DNA of 64,000 nucleotides from Brevibacillus migulae (GTDB taxonomy: Bacteria > Bacillota > Bacilli > Brevibacillales > Brevibacillaceae), in NCBI RefSeq assembly GCF_004521915.1, contig NZ_SDKD01000019.1, forward strand, positions 1 through 64,000. Direction: 5' to 3'. Below are positions 25,072-33,559 of the stretch, piece by piece. The notes under the pieces are model-generated. The model was not told where the DNA came from. It did no database searches and worked only from the letters and a program-made list of their open reading frames with translations. The position numbers and the translations under genes were made by a program. The stretch's first letter is position 1. Every line of letters begins with the position of its first letter.

Positions 25072-26238
25072 GTGCCATTTTATCATCGCATGGGAGAAAT
25101 CCCGCATAAACGACATACGACTTTTTATAAACCCAATGGAGAACTGTATCGGGAGCAGCTGATGGGAACCAAAGGCTTCTCCGGCATTCAGTCGATCCTG
25201 TACCATCATCATCCGCCTACCCAGGTGAGAGAGACAAGAAAGTACGCGGACCGAAAGCTCGAGTATCTTCCCCAGGAGGACTTGAAGCATCGCCATTTTC
25301 TGAGCTTTGATCTTCCGGCCGGCGGCGATCCGATTTCTGGCAGACAATATTTGCTGGGCAATCAGGATGTCGTCATGGCCGTATGCGTACCGACAGAGCC
25401 GATGGATTACTTTTATCGCAATGCGGACGGCGATGAGGTGATCTTTGTCCATTACGGGGAAGGCGAGCTGCAGACGGTCTACGGCACGATTTCCTACCGG
25501 CCAGGAGACTATCTGGTCATTCCGATCGGGACCACCTACCGGGTTGTGCCAAAGGATGGGGTCGATAGCCGGTTTTTGGTCATAGAATCGCAAAATGAGA
25601 TCGTCCCGCCCAAGCGCTACCGCAACGAACATGGCCAGCTGCTGGAGCATTCGCCATTTTGTGAACGGGATATGCGCTTGCCCGAACGGCTGGAAACCCA
25701 TGTGGAGACAGGAACGCATGAGGTGCGAGTCAAAAAGGGAGACTCTATATACAGCTATTTCTTTGATTTCCATCCGTTTGACGTAGTGGGCTGGGATGGC
25801 TATCTGTATCCCTATGCGCTGAGCATCCACGATTTCGAGCCGATCACCGGCCGGGTCCATCAGCCGCCGCCTGTGCATCAGACCTTTGCGGGGCAGAATT
25901 TTGTCATCTGCTCTTTCGTGCCGCGGCTGTATGATTATCATCCGCAGGCGATTCCCGCTCCGTATTTTCACAGCAATGTGGAAAGCGATGAGGTGCTCTA
26001 CTATGTGGACGGCAATTTTATGAGCAGGCGCGGCATCTATGAGGGCTCGCTCACGCTTCATCCGATGGGCATCCCGCATGGACCGCATCCGGGCAAGATT
26101 GAGGCCAGCATCGGCAAAAAAGAGACGAAAGAGCTGGCTGTCATGCTGGATACGTTTCATCCTCTGCTGGTGACCAAACAGGCTGCTGCGGTAGAAGATG
26201 CGGGGTATATGAGCAGCTGGCTGCCATCCAGCGAGTAA
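25072..26238 (+). CDS. hmgA: Homogentisate 1,2-dioxygenase
   Basis: A 388-residue cupin-fold iron dioxygenase that opens homogentisate to maleylacetoacetate. The first cupin has FVHYGEGEL and PGDYLVIPIGTTY (near 130-150); the second carries the iron ligands (SNVESDEVLYY near 305, and PHGPHPG near 340). Start GTG 25072 after GAGGGGAG, 28 bp behind the FAH gene; an upstream in-frame start at 25009 would overlap that gene and has no site. It is slightly shorter than the mammalian enzyme but usual for Bacillota. Confidence 0.93.
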   Translation: MPFYHRMGEIPHKRHTTFYKPNGELYREQLMGTKGFSGIQSILYHHHPPTQVRETRKYADRKLEYLPQEDLKHRHFLSFDLPAGGDPISGRQYLLGNQDVVMAVCVPTEPMDYFYRNADGDEVIFVHYGEGELQTVYGTISYRPGDYLVIPIGTTYRVVPKDGVDSRFLVIESQNEIVPPKRYRNEHGQLLEHSPFCERDMRLPERLETHVETGTHEVRVKKGDSIYSYFFDFHPFDVVGWDGYLYPYALSIHDFEPITGRVHQPPPVHQTFAGQNFVICSFVPRLYDYHPQAIPAPYFHSNVESDEVLYYVDGNFMSRRGIYEGSLTLHPMGIPHGPHPGKIEASIGKKETKELAVMLDTFHPLLVTKQAAAVEDAGYMSSWLPSSE

Positions 26239-26247
26239 GGAGGGACT

Positions 26248-26865
26248 ATGGCTGAGCTGTCGATTGCACAATTAGAACGCCAGGAGAAATACAAGCTGCT
26301 TATCGGCGGGATTATCCCGCGTCCGATCGCGTGGGTAACCTCGATCAGCAAGGAGGGAGTGGTGAATGCCGCTCCGTTTAGCTACTTTAATGTCGCCTGT
26401 ATTGATCCGATGATGATCTCCATCTCCGTTGTTCGCAGACCGGGAGCAATCATGAAGGATACGGCACGCAACATTCAGGACACAGGCGAATTTGTAGTAA
26501 ATATGGTCGATCTGCAAAATGTCGAGGCGGTCAATCAAACATCTGCTGACTATCCATCTGACGTCAGTGAAGTGGCGGAGCTGGGCTTGACCGCACTGCC
26601 AGCCTTGCAGGTGAAAGCGCCGCGATTGGGCGAATCACGGATCCATTTTGAATGCCGCCTGCATCAGATCGTCACCCTGGGGGCTCCTGCAGCAGCGGAT
26701 CTCATCATTGGCGAAGTGGTGCATGTACATGTTGCCGATGAGCTGTATTATGAAGGGAAAATCGATACGCGCAAATTCGGTGCCGTCAGCAGGCTGGCTG
26801 GTCATTCGTATGGGACGATCGGAGACATTTTCGATATCCCGCGGCCAATCTTGAACCCGAAATAG
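26248..26865 (+). CDS. Flavin reductase (DIM6/NTAB) family protein
   Basis: A 205-residue FMN-binding split-barrel protein with the motifs IIPRPIAWVTS (near 25) and NAAPFSYFN (near 45). Related proteins supply reduced flavin to monooxygenases or reduce flavins themselves. It starts 10 bp after hmgA behind GTAAGGAGGG, so it belongs to the same operon, although its link to homogentisate breakdown is not obvious. Confidence 0.85.
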   Translation: MAELSIAQLERQEKYKLLIGGIIPRPIAWVTSISKEGVVNAAPFSYFNVACIDPMMISISVVRRPGAIMKDTARNIQDTGEFVVNMVDLQNVEAVNQTSADYPSDVSEVAELGLTALPALQVKAPRLGESRIHFECRLHQIVTLGAPAAADLIIGEVVHVHVADELYYEGKIDTRKFGAVSRLAGHSYGTIGDIFDIPRPILNPK

Positions 26866-26880
26866 CGGCAGCATGCAAAT

Positions 26881-26928
26881 GCAAGCAGCCCCCACCGTGC
26901 AGGTGCGGAGGCTGCTTGCTGTTATTTT
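26881..26928 (+). terminator. Terminator between the hmgA operon and a convergent lipoprotein gene
   Basis: GCAAGCAGCC pairs with GGCTGCTTGC around a CACC/GGTG inner hairpin, followed by a T-rich tail. Confidence 0.85.
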
Positions 26929-27167
26929 TGCCCATAATCGGAAATGGCGTCTGGGCGAATGGAGCGGTCGTACTCACCGCTTGTCCCGGCATTGACGGGT
27001 GTTCCGTAAGGCGTAAAATTAGGCTCCCAGCCAAGCGGATGCACGACGCTTTGCAGGACATATGCGTTTGGGTCGCTTTGGGTGCTGAGATTGTTTACGG
27101 ATGGCGGAGTGTTCGGACCACATCCAGCCAGGAAGCCAAGAAGCAGCAACAGCAAAATGATGGGCAA
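26922..27167 (-). CDS. Small predicted lipoprotein
   Basis: An 81-residue lipoprotein precursor. Residues 1-15 form a Leu-rich signal with the lipobox LAGC (Cys 16), then a hydrophilic tail. Start TTG 27167 after GAGGTGA at good spacing; there is no ATG option. It has no known domain. The end overlaps the convergent terminator of the hmgA operon. Confidence 0.75.
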   Translation of the reverse strand: MPIILLLLLLGFLAGCGPNTPPSVNNLSTQSDPNAYVLQSVVHPLGWEPNFTPYGTPVNAGTSGEYDRSIRPDAISDYGQK

Positions 27168-27344
27168 AGCGAATCACCTCATCATATAGCGTTTGCTGAG
27201 GCCGCGCATCTCATACCGGTTGTCCGATCCGTCCCAGGGCGGAGAAAAAATCCCACTGCGGTCAGTTTTGGCCAATGGCGATTTTCGGCTATCGTATAGA
27301 TACAAAGACATTCGTTAGTTGATGGAGAAAGGATTGGTTGATAG

Positions 27345-27671
27345 ATGAGACAGCGTTTATATCGTTCGAGACATGATCGTAAATTGTTCGGTGTTTGTGG
27401 AGGGTTTGGACAATACCTCGGTATTGATCCTACCTTTGTGCGGATTGGAGTCGTATTGCTGACGATCTTTTTTGGCATTCCTGGCCTGATTTACTTCCTG
27501 TTAGCGTTCATCATGCCCAAAGAACCGCTGTTTACTGCCTACGGGCATGGCTTGGAAGAACAGTACCATCGCTTGCATGATCTTGATGAGGAGATCGAAC
27601 GTCTGGAGAAGCGGGCCCTGCAGCAAGAGGTACATCGCTTGCGAGCAGAGCTGGCAAAGTATCAGCAATAA
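27345..27671 (+). CDS. PspC-domain membrane protein with C-terminal coiled coil
   Basis: A 108-residue protein. The PspC domain (RSRHDRKLFGVCGGFGQYLGIDP, residues 7-29) is followed by a membrane helix (33-58), then a charged heptad-like coil (DEEIERLEKRALQQEVHRL) to the end. PspC proteins take part in envelope-stress sensing. ATG 27345 follows GGAGAAAGG. Encoded alone. Confidence 0.86.
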   Translation: MRQRLYRSRHDRKLFGVCGGFGQYLGIDPTFVRIGVVLLTIFFGIPGLIYFLLAFIMPKEPLFTAYGHGLEEQYHRLHDLDEEIERLEKRALQQEVHRLRAELAKYQQ

Positions 27672-27749
27672 AAAGGCAAAATTGATTCAACAATCAATCG
27701 CTCCTGCATACAATGTAAGGTGAGGAACTTACATAGGGAGGGAAAGTTT

Positions 27750-27920
27750 GTGTACGTCGGCATTTTTGACATGAATGAGCGCCTGGAAAAAACGCGGAAA
27801 ATGTTGCGCGAAAAACAGCATTTGAAGCAGCTCATCGAAGAAGACATTCGCCAACTGGAGAAAGATGTCCAGGCAATCGAGGAAATGATCGTTCACTGTA
27901 GTGCGAAAGTGACTAGCTAG
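27750..27920 (+). CDS. Small coiled-coil protein
   Basis: A 56-residue, highly charged helical protein (ERLEKTRKMLREKQHLKQLIE) of unknown function. GTG 27750 follows GGGAGGG with 7 nt spacing; an ATG at 27720 in the same frame has no site. It follows the PspC-like gene by 78 bp. Confidence 0.65.
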   Translation: MYVGIFDMNERLEKTRKMLREKQHLKQLIEEDIRQLEKDVQAIEEMIVHCSAKVTS

Positions 27921-27931
27921 TAGGGGTGGGT

Positions 27932-28164
27932 GCTTCCGCTGCTGCGGTGGGGTGGGCGAGCATGTTCCACGACTCCGCTTCATTCTACGCCCCGCTGAGG
28001 GAGGGGACTGGCCGCTCCGCAGCAAATCGCGGGGGTGTGCAAAAAGTGGGATCGCTTCGTAGCATAGCCAAGTTTGCACTCCTGTTTCCCGCGATTCACT
28101 GCTCCGCTGGGGAGGGCTTCGCAGGCGCTCCGTCGCGGAACATGCTCACCCGCGTAGCAGAAGC
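27932..28164 (+). repeat. Giant fold-back structure 1 (about 233 nt)
   Basis: Diverged inverted arms: GCTTCCGCTGC and GAGCATGTTCC-A-CGAC on the left match GTCG-C-GGAACATGCTC and GCAGAAGC on the right. A second nested pair (CCGCAGCAAATCGCGGG... with ...CCCGCGATTCACTGC, and TGCAAA/TTTGCA) closes a loop around 28050. It is GC-rich and has no supported ORF, and ends at a T6 run. Could be a non-autonomous mobile element or a large structured RNA. Confidence 0.6.
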
Positions 28165-28215
28165 TTTTTTGATTGATAAATGCTGGTAGCAGGACAGGAA
28201 GCTGGAAATGGACAA

Positions 28216-28246
28216 AAGCCCCGAACAATCGGGGCTTCCTTGTTTT
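28216..28246 (+). terminator. Terminator between two fold-back structures
   Basis: AAGCCCCGA pairs with TCGGGGCTT around ACAA, followed by a T-rich tail. Confidence 0.8.
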
Positions 28247-28267
28247 ACATAAGCAACAGTCGCGTGA

Positions 28268-28476
28268 GGAAGGGAAGGCCGGGACGGGGCGGAGTCTTTG
28301 TCACACCGACCGTGGTAGAGCTTGCGAAAACGGGACACGCTTGTCGCGCGACCCCGTCACATGAATGGGCTTCCGTGAACCCTTTTGCCGACGGACCGTT
28401 TTTGCGAGCGGAGCCGGACAGTTCCAGCTTCCAAGGGGGTGTGGCAAGAACGCAGCCACGCCCGGTTTTCCCTTCC
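28268..28476 (+). repeat. Giant fold-back structure 2 (about 209 nt)
   Basis: GGAAGGGAA-n2-CCGGG at the left end pairs with CCCGG-n2-TTCCCTTCC at the right end; inside, CACACC/GGTGTG and GCGAAAACGG/CCGTTTTTGC pair as well, down to a centre at about 28366-28382 (GGGCTTCCGTGAACCC). No ORF supported. The arms are imperfect, so it is not a fresh duplication. Confidence 0.55.
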
Positions 28477-28507
28477 CCCACCACTATGATTGCACAAACC
28501 AAAGCAC

Positions 28508-29254
28508 TTATTGCTTCGTCAAAATCAGCGGACCATCGGCAGTAATCGCAATGGTATGTTCATACTGCGCAGACAGACTGCCGTCGCGAGTCCGAGCTGT
28601 CCAGCCATCTTCATCTACACGGGCGTGGTAGGTGCCGATATTCAGCATCGGTTCAATGGTAATGACCATGCCTTCTTTCAGGCGAGGGCCTTTCCCCGCA
28701 GGACCGAAGTGGGGGACATAAGGCTCTTCGTGCATTTGACTGCCGATGCCATGCCCTGTGAAATCACGGACTACCGAGTAGCCTTGCTTTTCGGCAAACA
28801 CTTGAATCGCATGGGAAATGTCGCCAATGCGATTACCGGCAATCGCCTGTTCAATACCGAGATAGAGCGCTTCTTCCGTGACGCGCAGCAAACGTTCTGC
28901 TTCCGGAGAAATCGTGCCGACAGCATAGGACCAGGCAGAGTCAGCCAGCCAGCCATTTTTGTTAACTACCATATCGATTGTGACAATGTCGCCGTCTTTG
29001 AGCGGCTTGTCACCAGGAAACCCGTGGCAGATGACATCATTTACGGAAGCGCAAGTGGCGAAGGGATAGCCCATATAACCCTTTTGCTCAGGAGTAGCAC
29101 CGTGTTTGGCCAGAAATGTTTCTACGAATTGATCGATTTCACGAGGGGTTACCCCCGGGCGAATTCGCTGGGCAATCTCTCGATGACATGCAGCCAAAAT
29201 CTTGCCTGCTTCATGCATGGCATTGATCTGTTCGGGTGTTTTAAGCGAAATCAT
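28508..29254 (-). CDS. map: Methionine aminopeptidase, type I
   Basis: A 248-residue enzyme removing N-terminal Met. The five metal ligands are visible in TIDMVV (Asp), WLADSAW (Asp), TGHGIG (His), TIEPML (Glu) and QYEHTI (Glu). ATG 29254 follows GTGAGGAGAAC; the frame is open six codons further through this site. It is not in the usual ribosomal-protein operon (secY-adk-map), so it may be a second paralogue of the genome (inference). Confidence 0.94.
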   Translation of the reverse strand: MISLKTPEQINAMHEAGKILAACHREIAQRIRPGVTPREIDQFVETFLAKHGATPEQKGYMGYPFATCASVNDVICHGFPGDKPLKDGDIVTIDMVVNKNGWLADSAWSYAVGTISPEAERLLRVTEEALYLGIEQAIAGNRIGDISHAIQVFAEKQGYSVVRDFTGHGIGSQMHEEPYVPHFGPAGKGPRLKEGMVITIEPMLNIGTYHARVDEDGWTARTRDGSLSAQYEHTIAITADGPLILTKQ

Positions 29255-29355
29255 TGTATACGTTCTCCTCACTTTTATGTCTTACCCTAATCGTACTACA
29301 AAGTATAAGCAAAGGACCGGATGATTGTCACACGTATTTTTTGCAAGTTGAAAGA

Positions 29356-29384
29356 TTGATTCTTCTGGTGAAATAAGCCATAAT
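29356..29384 (+). promoter_or_regulatory. Sigma-A promoter of the 76-residue protein gene
   Basis: TTGATT (29356-29361), 17 nt, CATAAT (29379-29384), about 42 nt before the start codon. Confidence 0.6.
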
Positions 29385-29425
29385 AAAGGGTATTGGATTG
29401 AACAAGTTTGAAGAGGTGGTTCATT

Positions 29426-29656
29426 ATGTCTACAACTGAATTGAAGCTGAAAACGAATCTGGAAGGGCGTGTGCTGCGCACGTTGCAAACTTACTTCCGT
29501 CGTTCCAACCACGTATTGATCCGTGAAAGCTTGTGGGCAAGCGGAATGAGCCATGAAGATGCGGATTTTGTAATGCCCCTGCTTACTGGACAGCATACAG
29601 TAAGTGAAATCATGGAAATGCTTCGCCAAAAAGGTGTATTTGATAATCAGAAGTAA
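29426..29656 (+). CDS. Small conserved-looking hypothetical protein
   Basis: A 76-residue soluble protein with its own promoter and terminator. ATG 29426 follows GAAGAGGTGG. The sequence (LEGRVLRTLQTYFRRSNHVLI ... SEIMEMLRQKGVF) is helical and looks like a compact helix-turn-helix-sized fold, but no family is recognised. Codon use suggests good expression. Confidence 0.8.
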   Translation: MSTTELKLKTNLEGRVLRTLQTYFRRSNHVLIRESLWASGMSHEDADFVMPLLTGQHTVSEIMEMLRQKGVFDNQK

Positions 29657-29659
29657 GAA

Positions 29660-29686
29660 GGGACCGGTGAACGCCGGTCTCTTTTC
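29660..29686 (+). terminator. Terminator after the 76-residue protein gene
   Basis: GACCGG pairs with CCGGTC around TGAACG, followed by T-rich sequence. Confidence 0.8.
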
Positions 29687-29715
29687 TTTCGATCTCCACT
29701 CGGCTGAGCGCAGTT

Positions 29716-29786
29716 GGAAAACGTGGCTTCGCCAAGCCTTTGGCGATACCTTGGTTGCACTTAAGTGGATATAAATTCTTATCCAC
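29716..29786 (-). repeat. Dispersed hairpin-terminator element, copy 3
   Basis: Read on the minus strand: hairpin GTGGATA/TATCCAC (29765-29786) around AGAATTTA, then AGTGCAACC, CGCCAAAGGCTTGGC and the hairpin CTTGGC/GCCACG with T4. Same order as copies at 23983 and 41815, with the first stem changed on both sides. Confidence 0.65.
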
Positions 29787-29787
29787 C

Positions 29788-29824
29788 AAAAAAACGTCCC
29801 CCTTTGTAAAGGGAAACGTTTTTT
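29788..29824 (-). terminator. Bidirectional terminator
   Basis: AAAACGT/ACGTTTT outside and CCCTTT/AAAGGG inside, with A/T tracts on both sides; serves the DUF2062 gene on the minus strand. Confidence 0.88.
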
Positions 29825-29837
29825 GAGTCGAAACTGA

Positions 29838-30335
29838 CTATGAATTCTCCTGTACCAAACGACGGCGACGGGAGCGCTTTTTCCGATACAATTGCAATGC
29901 AGCATAGACGAGAAAGTAGCTCCCGATGGCAACGATCAATCCCATCACCGCGCTGCCTGTAAAATAGGCAATGCCATTTTGCTTCATCCAAGCAAGCCAG
30001 CTGGCCCAGGATTCGTTATTATGCTTCATATGATGCTGCAAAGGTTGTTGAAACGGATCGCCAATAATTTTGTTGCCCAGCTTCAAATTCAAGAACATAA
30101 ACACGGGCAATATCATCTTACCGATGACGAAGGCAATGAGGGAAGCGGAAAAACTGGAACGAAACAGCAGATTGAGCGGGTACAGCAATAAAAAAGCAAG
30201 GCCGAACGTGGGGAGCGTAATAAATTCTACGAACATCCCAACAGAAAAACCACGGGCGATGAAAGATGGAGCACCTTTCATCCGGATCAGCTTATAATAC
30301 TCATATTTCGCTTTGCGTATCAATTTTCTCCACAT
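29838..30335 (-). CDS. DUF2062 membrane protein
   Basis: A 165-residue protein with about four membrane helices and the DUF2062 signature (GAPSFIARGFSVGMFVEF near 20-40; IGKMILPVFMFLNLKLG near 90). The C-terminal tail is very basic (KKRSRRRRL). Function unknown. ATG 30335. It is divergent from the DedA gene. Confidence 0.85.
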   Translation of the reverse strand: MWRKLIRKAKYEYYKLIRMKGAPSFIARGFSVGMFVEFITLPTFGLAFLLLYPLNLLFRSSFSASLIAFVIGKMILPVFMFLNLKLGNKIIGDPFQQPLQHHMKHNNESWASWLAWMKQNGIAYFTGSAVMGLIVAIGSYFLVYAALQLYRKKRSRRRRLVQENS

Positions 30336-30569
30336 ATCGGCTTGTCCCTCATTCTCTCTAAGAAAATTCTAATTTTCATTATAACGGATACATAAAAGGA
30401 AAGCCACGTAAAGTGCCGGATAGTTCGGCAAATTTCTACATTATTTGTGAATGAAACATTCCCGTCATTCCTGCGTATTACTAGGCACGGTGGTACAGGC
30501 GTTTTCTTTCATGCCTGCATTTGGCATAATGAATGGTGTTCTTGTCTTTCCCAAAAGGAGGGCTTTTCG

Positions 30570-31196
30570 TTGCAGGAAATCGTCCAGATGTTCAGCGGAT
30601 ACATTGCCGATTACGGATATGTTGCCTTATTCAGCCTGTTTTTCTTAGGGATTATCGGGTTCCCTCTGCCGGAGGAAACGCTGCTGGTTTTTTCCGGGTT
30701 TTTAGTCTCAACCGGACAGCTGAGTTATATTCCCACCTTTCTGGTCTGCTTCTTCGGTTCGATCAGTGCGATGACCTGTGCATACTGGATCGGCCGGACG
30801 TTCGGGTATGCATTTATTGAACGATATGGCAAGCGGTTCGGATTGGGTTATACTTTATATAAGCGCACGGAGGACTGGTTCAATCGTGTGGGAAAATGGG
30901 CGCTGCCTCTCGGGTATTTCATCCCGGGCGTCCGGCAGTTTACCGCGTATTTTGCAGGGATCACGAAGCTTCCATTTCCTTCCTTTATGCTCTATTCCTA
31001 TGTCGGCGGCTTGTTTTGGAGCATACTGTTTGTCACGCTGGGCAAGATCCTGGGAGAGCGTTGGGAGCAGTTGTTCGATGTGATTTCACGTAATTTGGCG
31101 ATCTTCTTTATCCTATTGTTTGGCGTCATCCTCGCGTTTTCGTACTACCAACGGCGAAAATGGCTGGCAAAACCGAAACAGGAGGGATCGAGATGA
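30570..31196 (+). CDS. DedA-family membrane protein
   Basis: A 208-residue DedA/VTT-domain protein with about five membrane segments. The conserved GIIGFPLPEE motif lies near residue 30 and the functional FIPGVRQFTAYFAG block (Arg) near 120. Several DedA proteins move lipids across the membrane (for instance undecaprenyl phosphate or phosphatidylethanolamine). TTG 30570 follows AAAAGGAGGG; no better start exists. The stop overlaps the next start (ATGA). Confidence 0.87.
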   Translation: MQEIVQMFSGYIADYGYVALFSLFFLGIIGFPLPEETLLVFSGFLVSTGQLSYIPTFLVCFFGSISAMTCAYWIGRTFGYAFIERYGKRFGLGYTLYKRTEDWFNRVGKWALPLGYFIPGVRQFTAYFAGITKLPFPSFMLYSYVGGLFWSILFVTLGKILGERWEQLFDVISRNLAIFFILLFGVILAFSYYQRRKWLAKPKQEGSR

Positions 31197-31729
31197 ATAC
31201 CGAGCAAGACAAACGGCTGGAAGATGATACGGAAGCGCTCTTGCCAGTGGCTCAAGAAAAACGGGACCTGATCGTGATCGAACTTCCGGAAGAACATCGC
31301 CGATTTTATGATAAGCTGCGTGATAAAATCGAAGCCTTTATCAAAGAAAAAGGAATGAGCTCGCGGATTGCTCAGTACGTGCTGCTTGCACCCGATCTTT
31401 TCGTGGTATTGGCCAGACTGATGCTGGACAAGCGGGTGCCGATCCAATCAAAAGCCATTGCAGGAGCAGCGGTCGCCTATTTTATCGCACCGCTCGATTT
31501 CATTCCGGAGATCGTGACTGGGGCGTTTGGGCTCCTCGATGATGTGGTCCTTGCGGTGTTCGCTCTGCGCAAAATATTGGTGGATGTCGATGCCAAGGTA
31601 GTCAAGGAGCATTGGAGCGGGGCAGACGATTTGCTGCAGGTCATTACCCGTGTGGTAAAGGCAGCCGATGAATTGGTTGGACAAAAAATCTTGAAAAAGC
31701 TTGAACAAACACTCTTTCGCAAATCATAA
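31193..31729 (+). CDS. DUF1232 (YkvA-like) protein
   Basis: A 178-residue protein with a central DUF1232 domain (residues 80-125; LDKRVPIQSKAIAGAAVAY, then IAPLDFIPE) which forms a short membrane hairpin; the flanks are hydrophilic. ATG 31193 overlaps the dedA stop and follows CAGGAGGG. Translational coupling to DedA suggests a shared membrane function. Function of the family is unknown. Confidence 0.85.
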   Translation: MNTEQDKRLEDDTEALLPVAQEKRDLIVIELPEEHRRFYDKLRDKIEAFIKEKGMSSRIAQYVLLAPDLFVVLARLMLDKRVPIQSKAIAGAAVAYFIAPLDFIPEIVTGAFGLLDDVVLAVFALRKILVDVDAKVVKEHWSGADDLLQVITRVVKAADELVGQKILKKLEQTLFRKS

Positions 31730-31746
31730 TAAAAGATGCCAACGTG

Positions 31747-31786
31747 GAGAAGAAATACCGGCTTTACGGTATTTCTCTTCTTTTTT
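31747..31786 (+). terminator. Terminator after DUF1232 gene
   Basis: AGAAGAAATACCG pairs with CGGTATTTCTCTTCT around GCTTTA, with T6. Confidence 0.85.
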
Positions 31787-31823
31787 CGTTCGCCAGAAAA
31801 ATGATACAAAGTGGGGAAATCGG

Positions 31824-32774
31824 ATGCTTGTGAAAATTAATGAATTGGCAACCGGCATGGAGTTTACAGGTTTTTACCTGCTGAAAAGCGCCATGGTGAA
31901 GCAGACCAATGATAATAAAAGCTATTTTGATATGGTAATCGGGGATGCCACTGGCGAAATGCCGTTAAAGTTTTGGGATATCAGTGACCTGGATAAGGAG
32001 ACCTATGTAACCGGCTCGATCGTAAAGCTGAAGGGGATTGTCTCGACGTATCGGGAAAAACTGCAGGCAAAGGTATTGAAAATCCGGCTCGCGACGGAGG
32101 AAGATGGCTACCAGATTTCTGACTTTGTCAAAAGTGCGCCAGTGCCGGCGGCAGATCTCATTCATGTCATCGAGCAAACGATCGAGCAAATGCAAAATGA
32201 GCACATCCGCAGCATCGTCGGTTTTTGTGTGAATCGGGTCAAACAGCAGCTGTGGTCGTTTCCGGCGGCCAAATCGATGCACCATTCGTATTATTCCGGC
32301 TTGGCCTACCATATGGTCAGAATGCTGGAGATCGGGGAATTCATCATTCGCCAACGCCCATTTTTGCAAGCCGACCTGCTCCGTGCGGGGATCCTGCTCC
32401 ATGACCTGGGCAAGGTGCTGGAGTTTGAAGGCGGAGAGCATGGCATTTGCACCAATTATACGCTTGCCGGACAATTGCTTGGGCACATCTCGATGATCAA
32501 CACATGGGTGTATGAAGCAGCCCAACACTATGGCATAGACACCCAGGGAGCAGTGGTGATGGCGCTGCAGCATATGGTGCTTTCCCATCACGGCAAGCTG
32601 GAGTACGGCTCGCCAGTCTTGCCGCAATTGCCGGAAGCAGTAGCTCTCCATTACATTGATAATCTGGACGCAAAGCTGCAGGCGGTGGAAGACGCATTGG
32701 AGGGTTCCAAGGAGGAATGCGTCACTGGCATTCGTGCGATTGACGGCGGACGCGTGTTCAGGCTGAATCTGTAG
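31824..32774 (+). CDS. yhaM: 3'-5' exoribonuclease YhaM
   Basis: A 316-residue YhaM-type exoribonuclease. An N-terminal OB-like nucleic-acid-binding domain (residues 15-90) is joined to an HD domain (metal motif with HHSYYSGLAYH near 165 and LLHDLGK near 200). It trims RNA 3' ends. ATG 31824 follows AGTGGGGAAA; the frame is open far upstream through the terminator, which is not used. Length usual (about 314). Confidence 0.94.
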   Translation: MLVKINELATGMEFTGFYLLKSAMVKQTNDNKSYFDMVIGDATGEMPLKFWDISDLDKETYVTGSIVKLKGIVSTYREKLQAKVLKIRLATEEDGYQISDFVKSAPVPAADLIHVIEQTIEQMQNEHIRSIVGFCVNRVKQQLWSFPAAKSMHHSYYSGLAYHMVRMLEIGEFIIRQRPFLQADLLRAGILLHDLGKVLEFEGGEHGICTNYTLAGQLLGHISMINTWVYEAAQHYGIDTQGAVVMALQHMVLSHHGKLEYGSPVLPQLPEAVALHYIDNLDAKLQAVEDALEGSKEECVTGIRAIDGGRVFRLNL

Positions 32775-32785
32775 AAAAGAGAACA

Positions 32786-32825
32786 AGGAAGATCTCGGCC
32801 CGTTCGGCTGGGATCTTCTTTTATT
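32786..32825 (+). terminator. Terminator after yhaM
   Basis: GGAAGATC and GATCTTCTT arms enclose about 17 nt with GGCC/GGCT, followed by T-rich sequence. Confidence 0.75.
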
Positions 32826-32931
32826 TCCAGTTTTATGGATACATGGAAATATTTCTTGTCCACTGAGACACGGTTGAATAAAATGGAAGAGTCTTCTTTA
32901 TATAAATAATGTGAATAAGGAGGTGTGATGT

Positions 32932-33270
32932 ATGAAGCTTAAAAAACTCGGTCTATGCAGTGTTGTTGCTTTGGCTGTTTTCGGTTCAGCCGGATACGCA
33001 TCTGCAAGTGAGTCCACAGGGGAGACCGTTGATGCGGATCAAGCTGCGGCAATCGTGGAAGTCATTGATCAGCTTGACACAGCTGATTCGATAATCCGTG
33101 CTGAACTTTCTAAGGTCCTGGCACGAAAGTTGGGTATCGATACCAGCAGCACGGTTACCCCAAGCAGCTTTACGGATGTTGACTACTCCACAAGCAATTA
33201 CGTGGAAGCGGCAAGACAAGCAGGTGTGCTGGAGGGTATACCAAGCGGCATATTTGGGGGGGAAAAGTAG
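32932..33270 (+). CDS. Short exported protein with a truncated SLH module
   Basis: A 112-residue secreted protein: signal peptide (MKLKKLGLC, hydrophobic core, SASA near 24), then a helical stretch and one SLH-like module (LARKLGID ... SFTDVDYSTSNYVEAARQAGVLEG). The module ends at GIFGGEK, where SLH domains would continue with the next TRAE/TREQ helix. A run of seven G lies at this point, so a frameshift may have cut the protein. ATG after AAGGAGGTGTG. Likely a wall-associated protein or its remnant. Confidence 0.72.
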   Translation: MKLKKLGLCSVVALAVFGSAGYASASESTGETVDADQAAAIVEVIDQLDTADSIIRAELSKVLARKLGIDTSSTVTPSSFTDVDYSTSNYVEAARQAGVLEGIPSGIFGGEK

Positions 33271-33303
33271 TTACAGCAAATGTTGGTCCAATTACCTTTT
33301 ATA

Positions 33304-33343
33304 AAAGGCCCCGCCATGTGACATGTAGAGGCGGGCTTTATTT
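33304..33343 (+). terminator. Terminator after the short SLH-like gene
   Basis: AAAGGCCCCGCC pairs with GGCGGGCTTT, with an ATGT/ACAT hairpin in the loop and a T-rich tail. Confidence 0.85.
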
Positions 33344-33490
33344 ATGCGTGCGCACAGCAAGTTGTTCATTGCTGGTTGGTAAAGTTCAATCGAGCTGGGA
33401 GCCAAGCACGAGTCTATGGGGAAAGAAAAACCGCGGCAAGGTAAAATCGATTCTTCCGCTCAAATTTTTAAATAATATTAAAAATATCGA

Positions 33491-33518
33491 TTGATAATTT
33501 CATTCTGACTGCTACAAT
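33491..33518 (+). promoter_or_regulatory. Sigma-A promoter of the SLH repeat protein
   Basis: TTGATA (33491-33496), 16 nt, TACAAT (33513-33518) with an upstream TG (extended -10), about 40 nt before the start. Confidence 0.65.
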
Positions 33519-33559
33519 GAATGCTAGTCATTTTTATTTACGATATCAGGGGGTTACCT

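Noticed and set aside
24718..26271. 517-residue minus-strand frame opposite FAH and hmgA
   Set aside because: It spans two recognisable genes and their junction; no ribosome site or domain.
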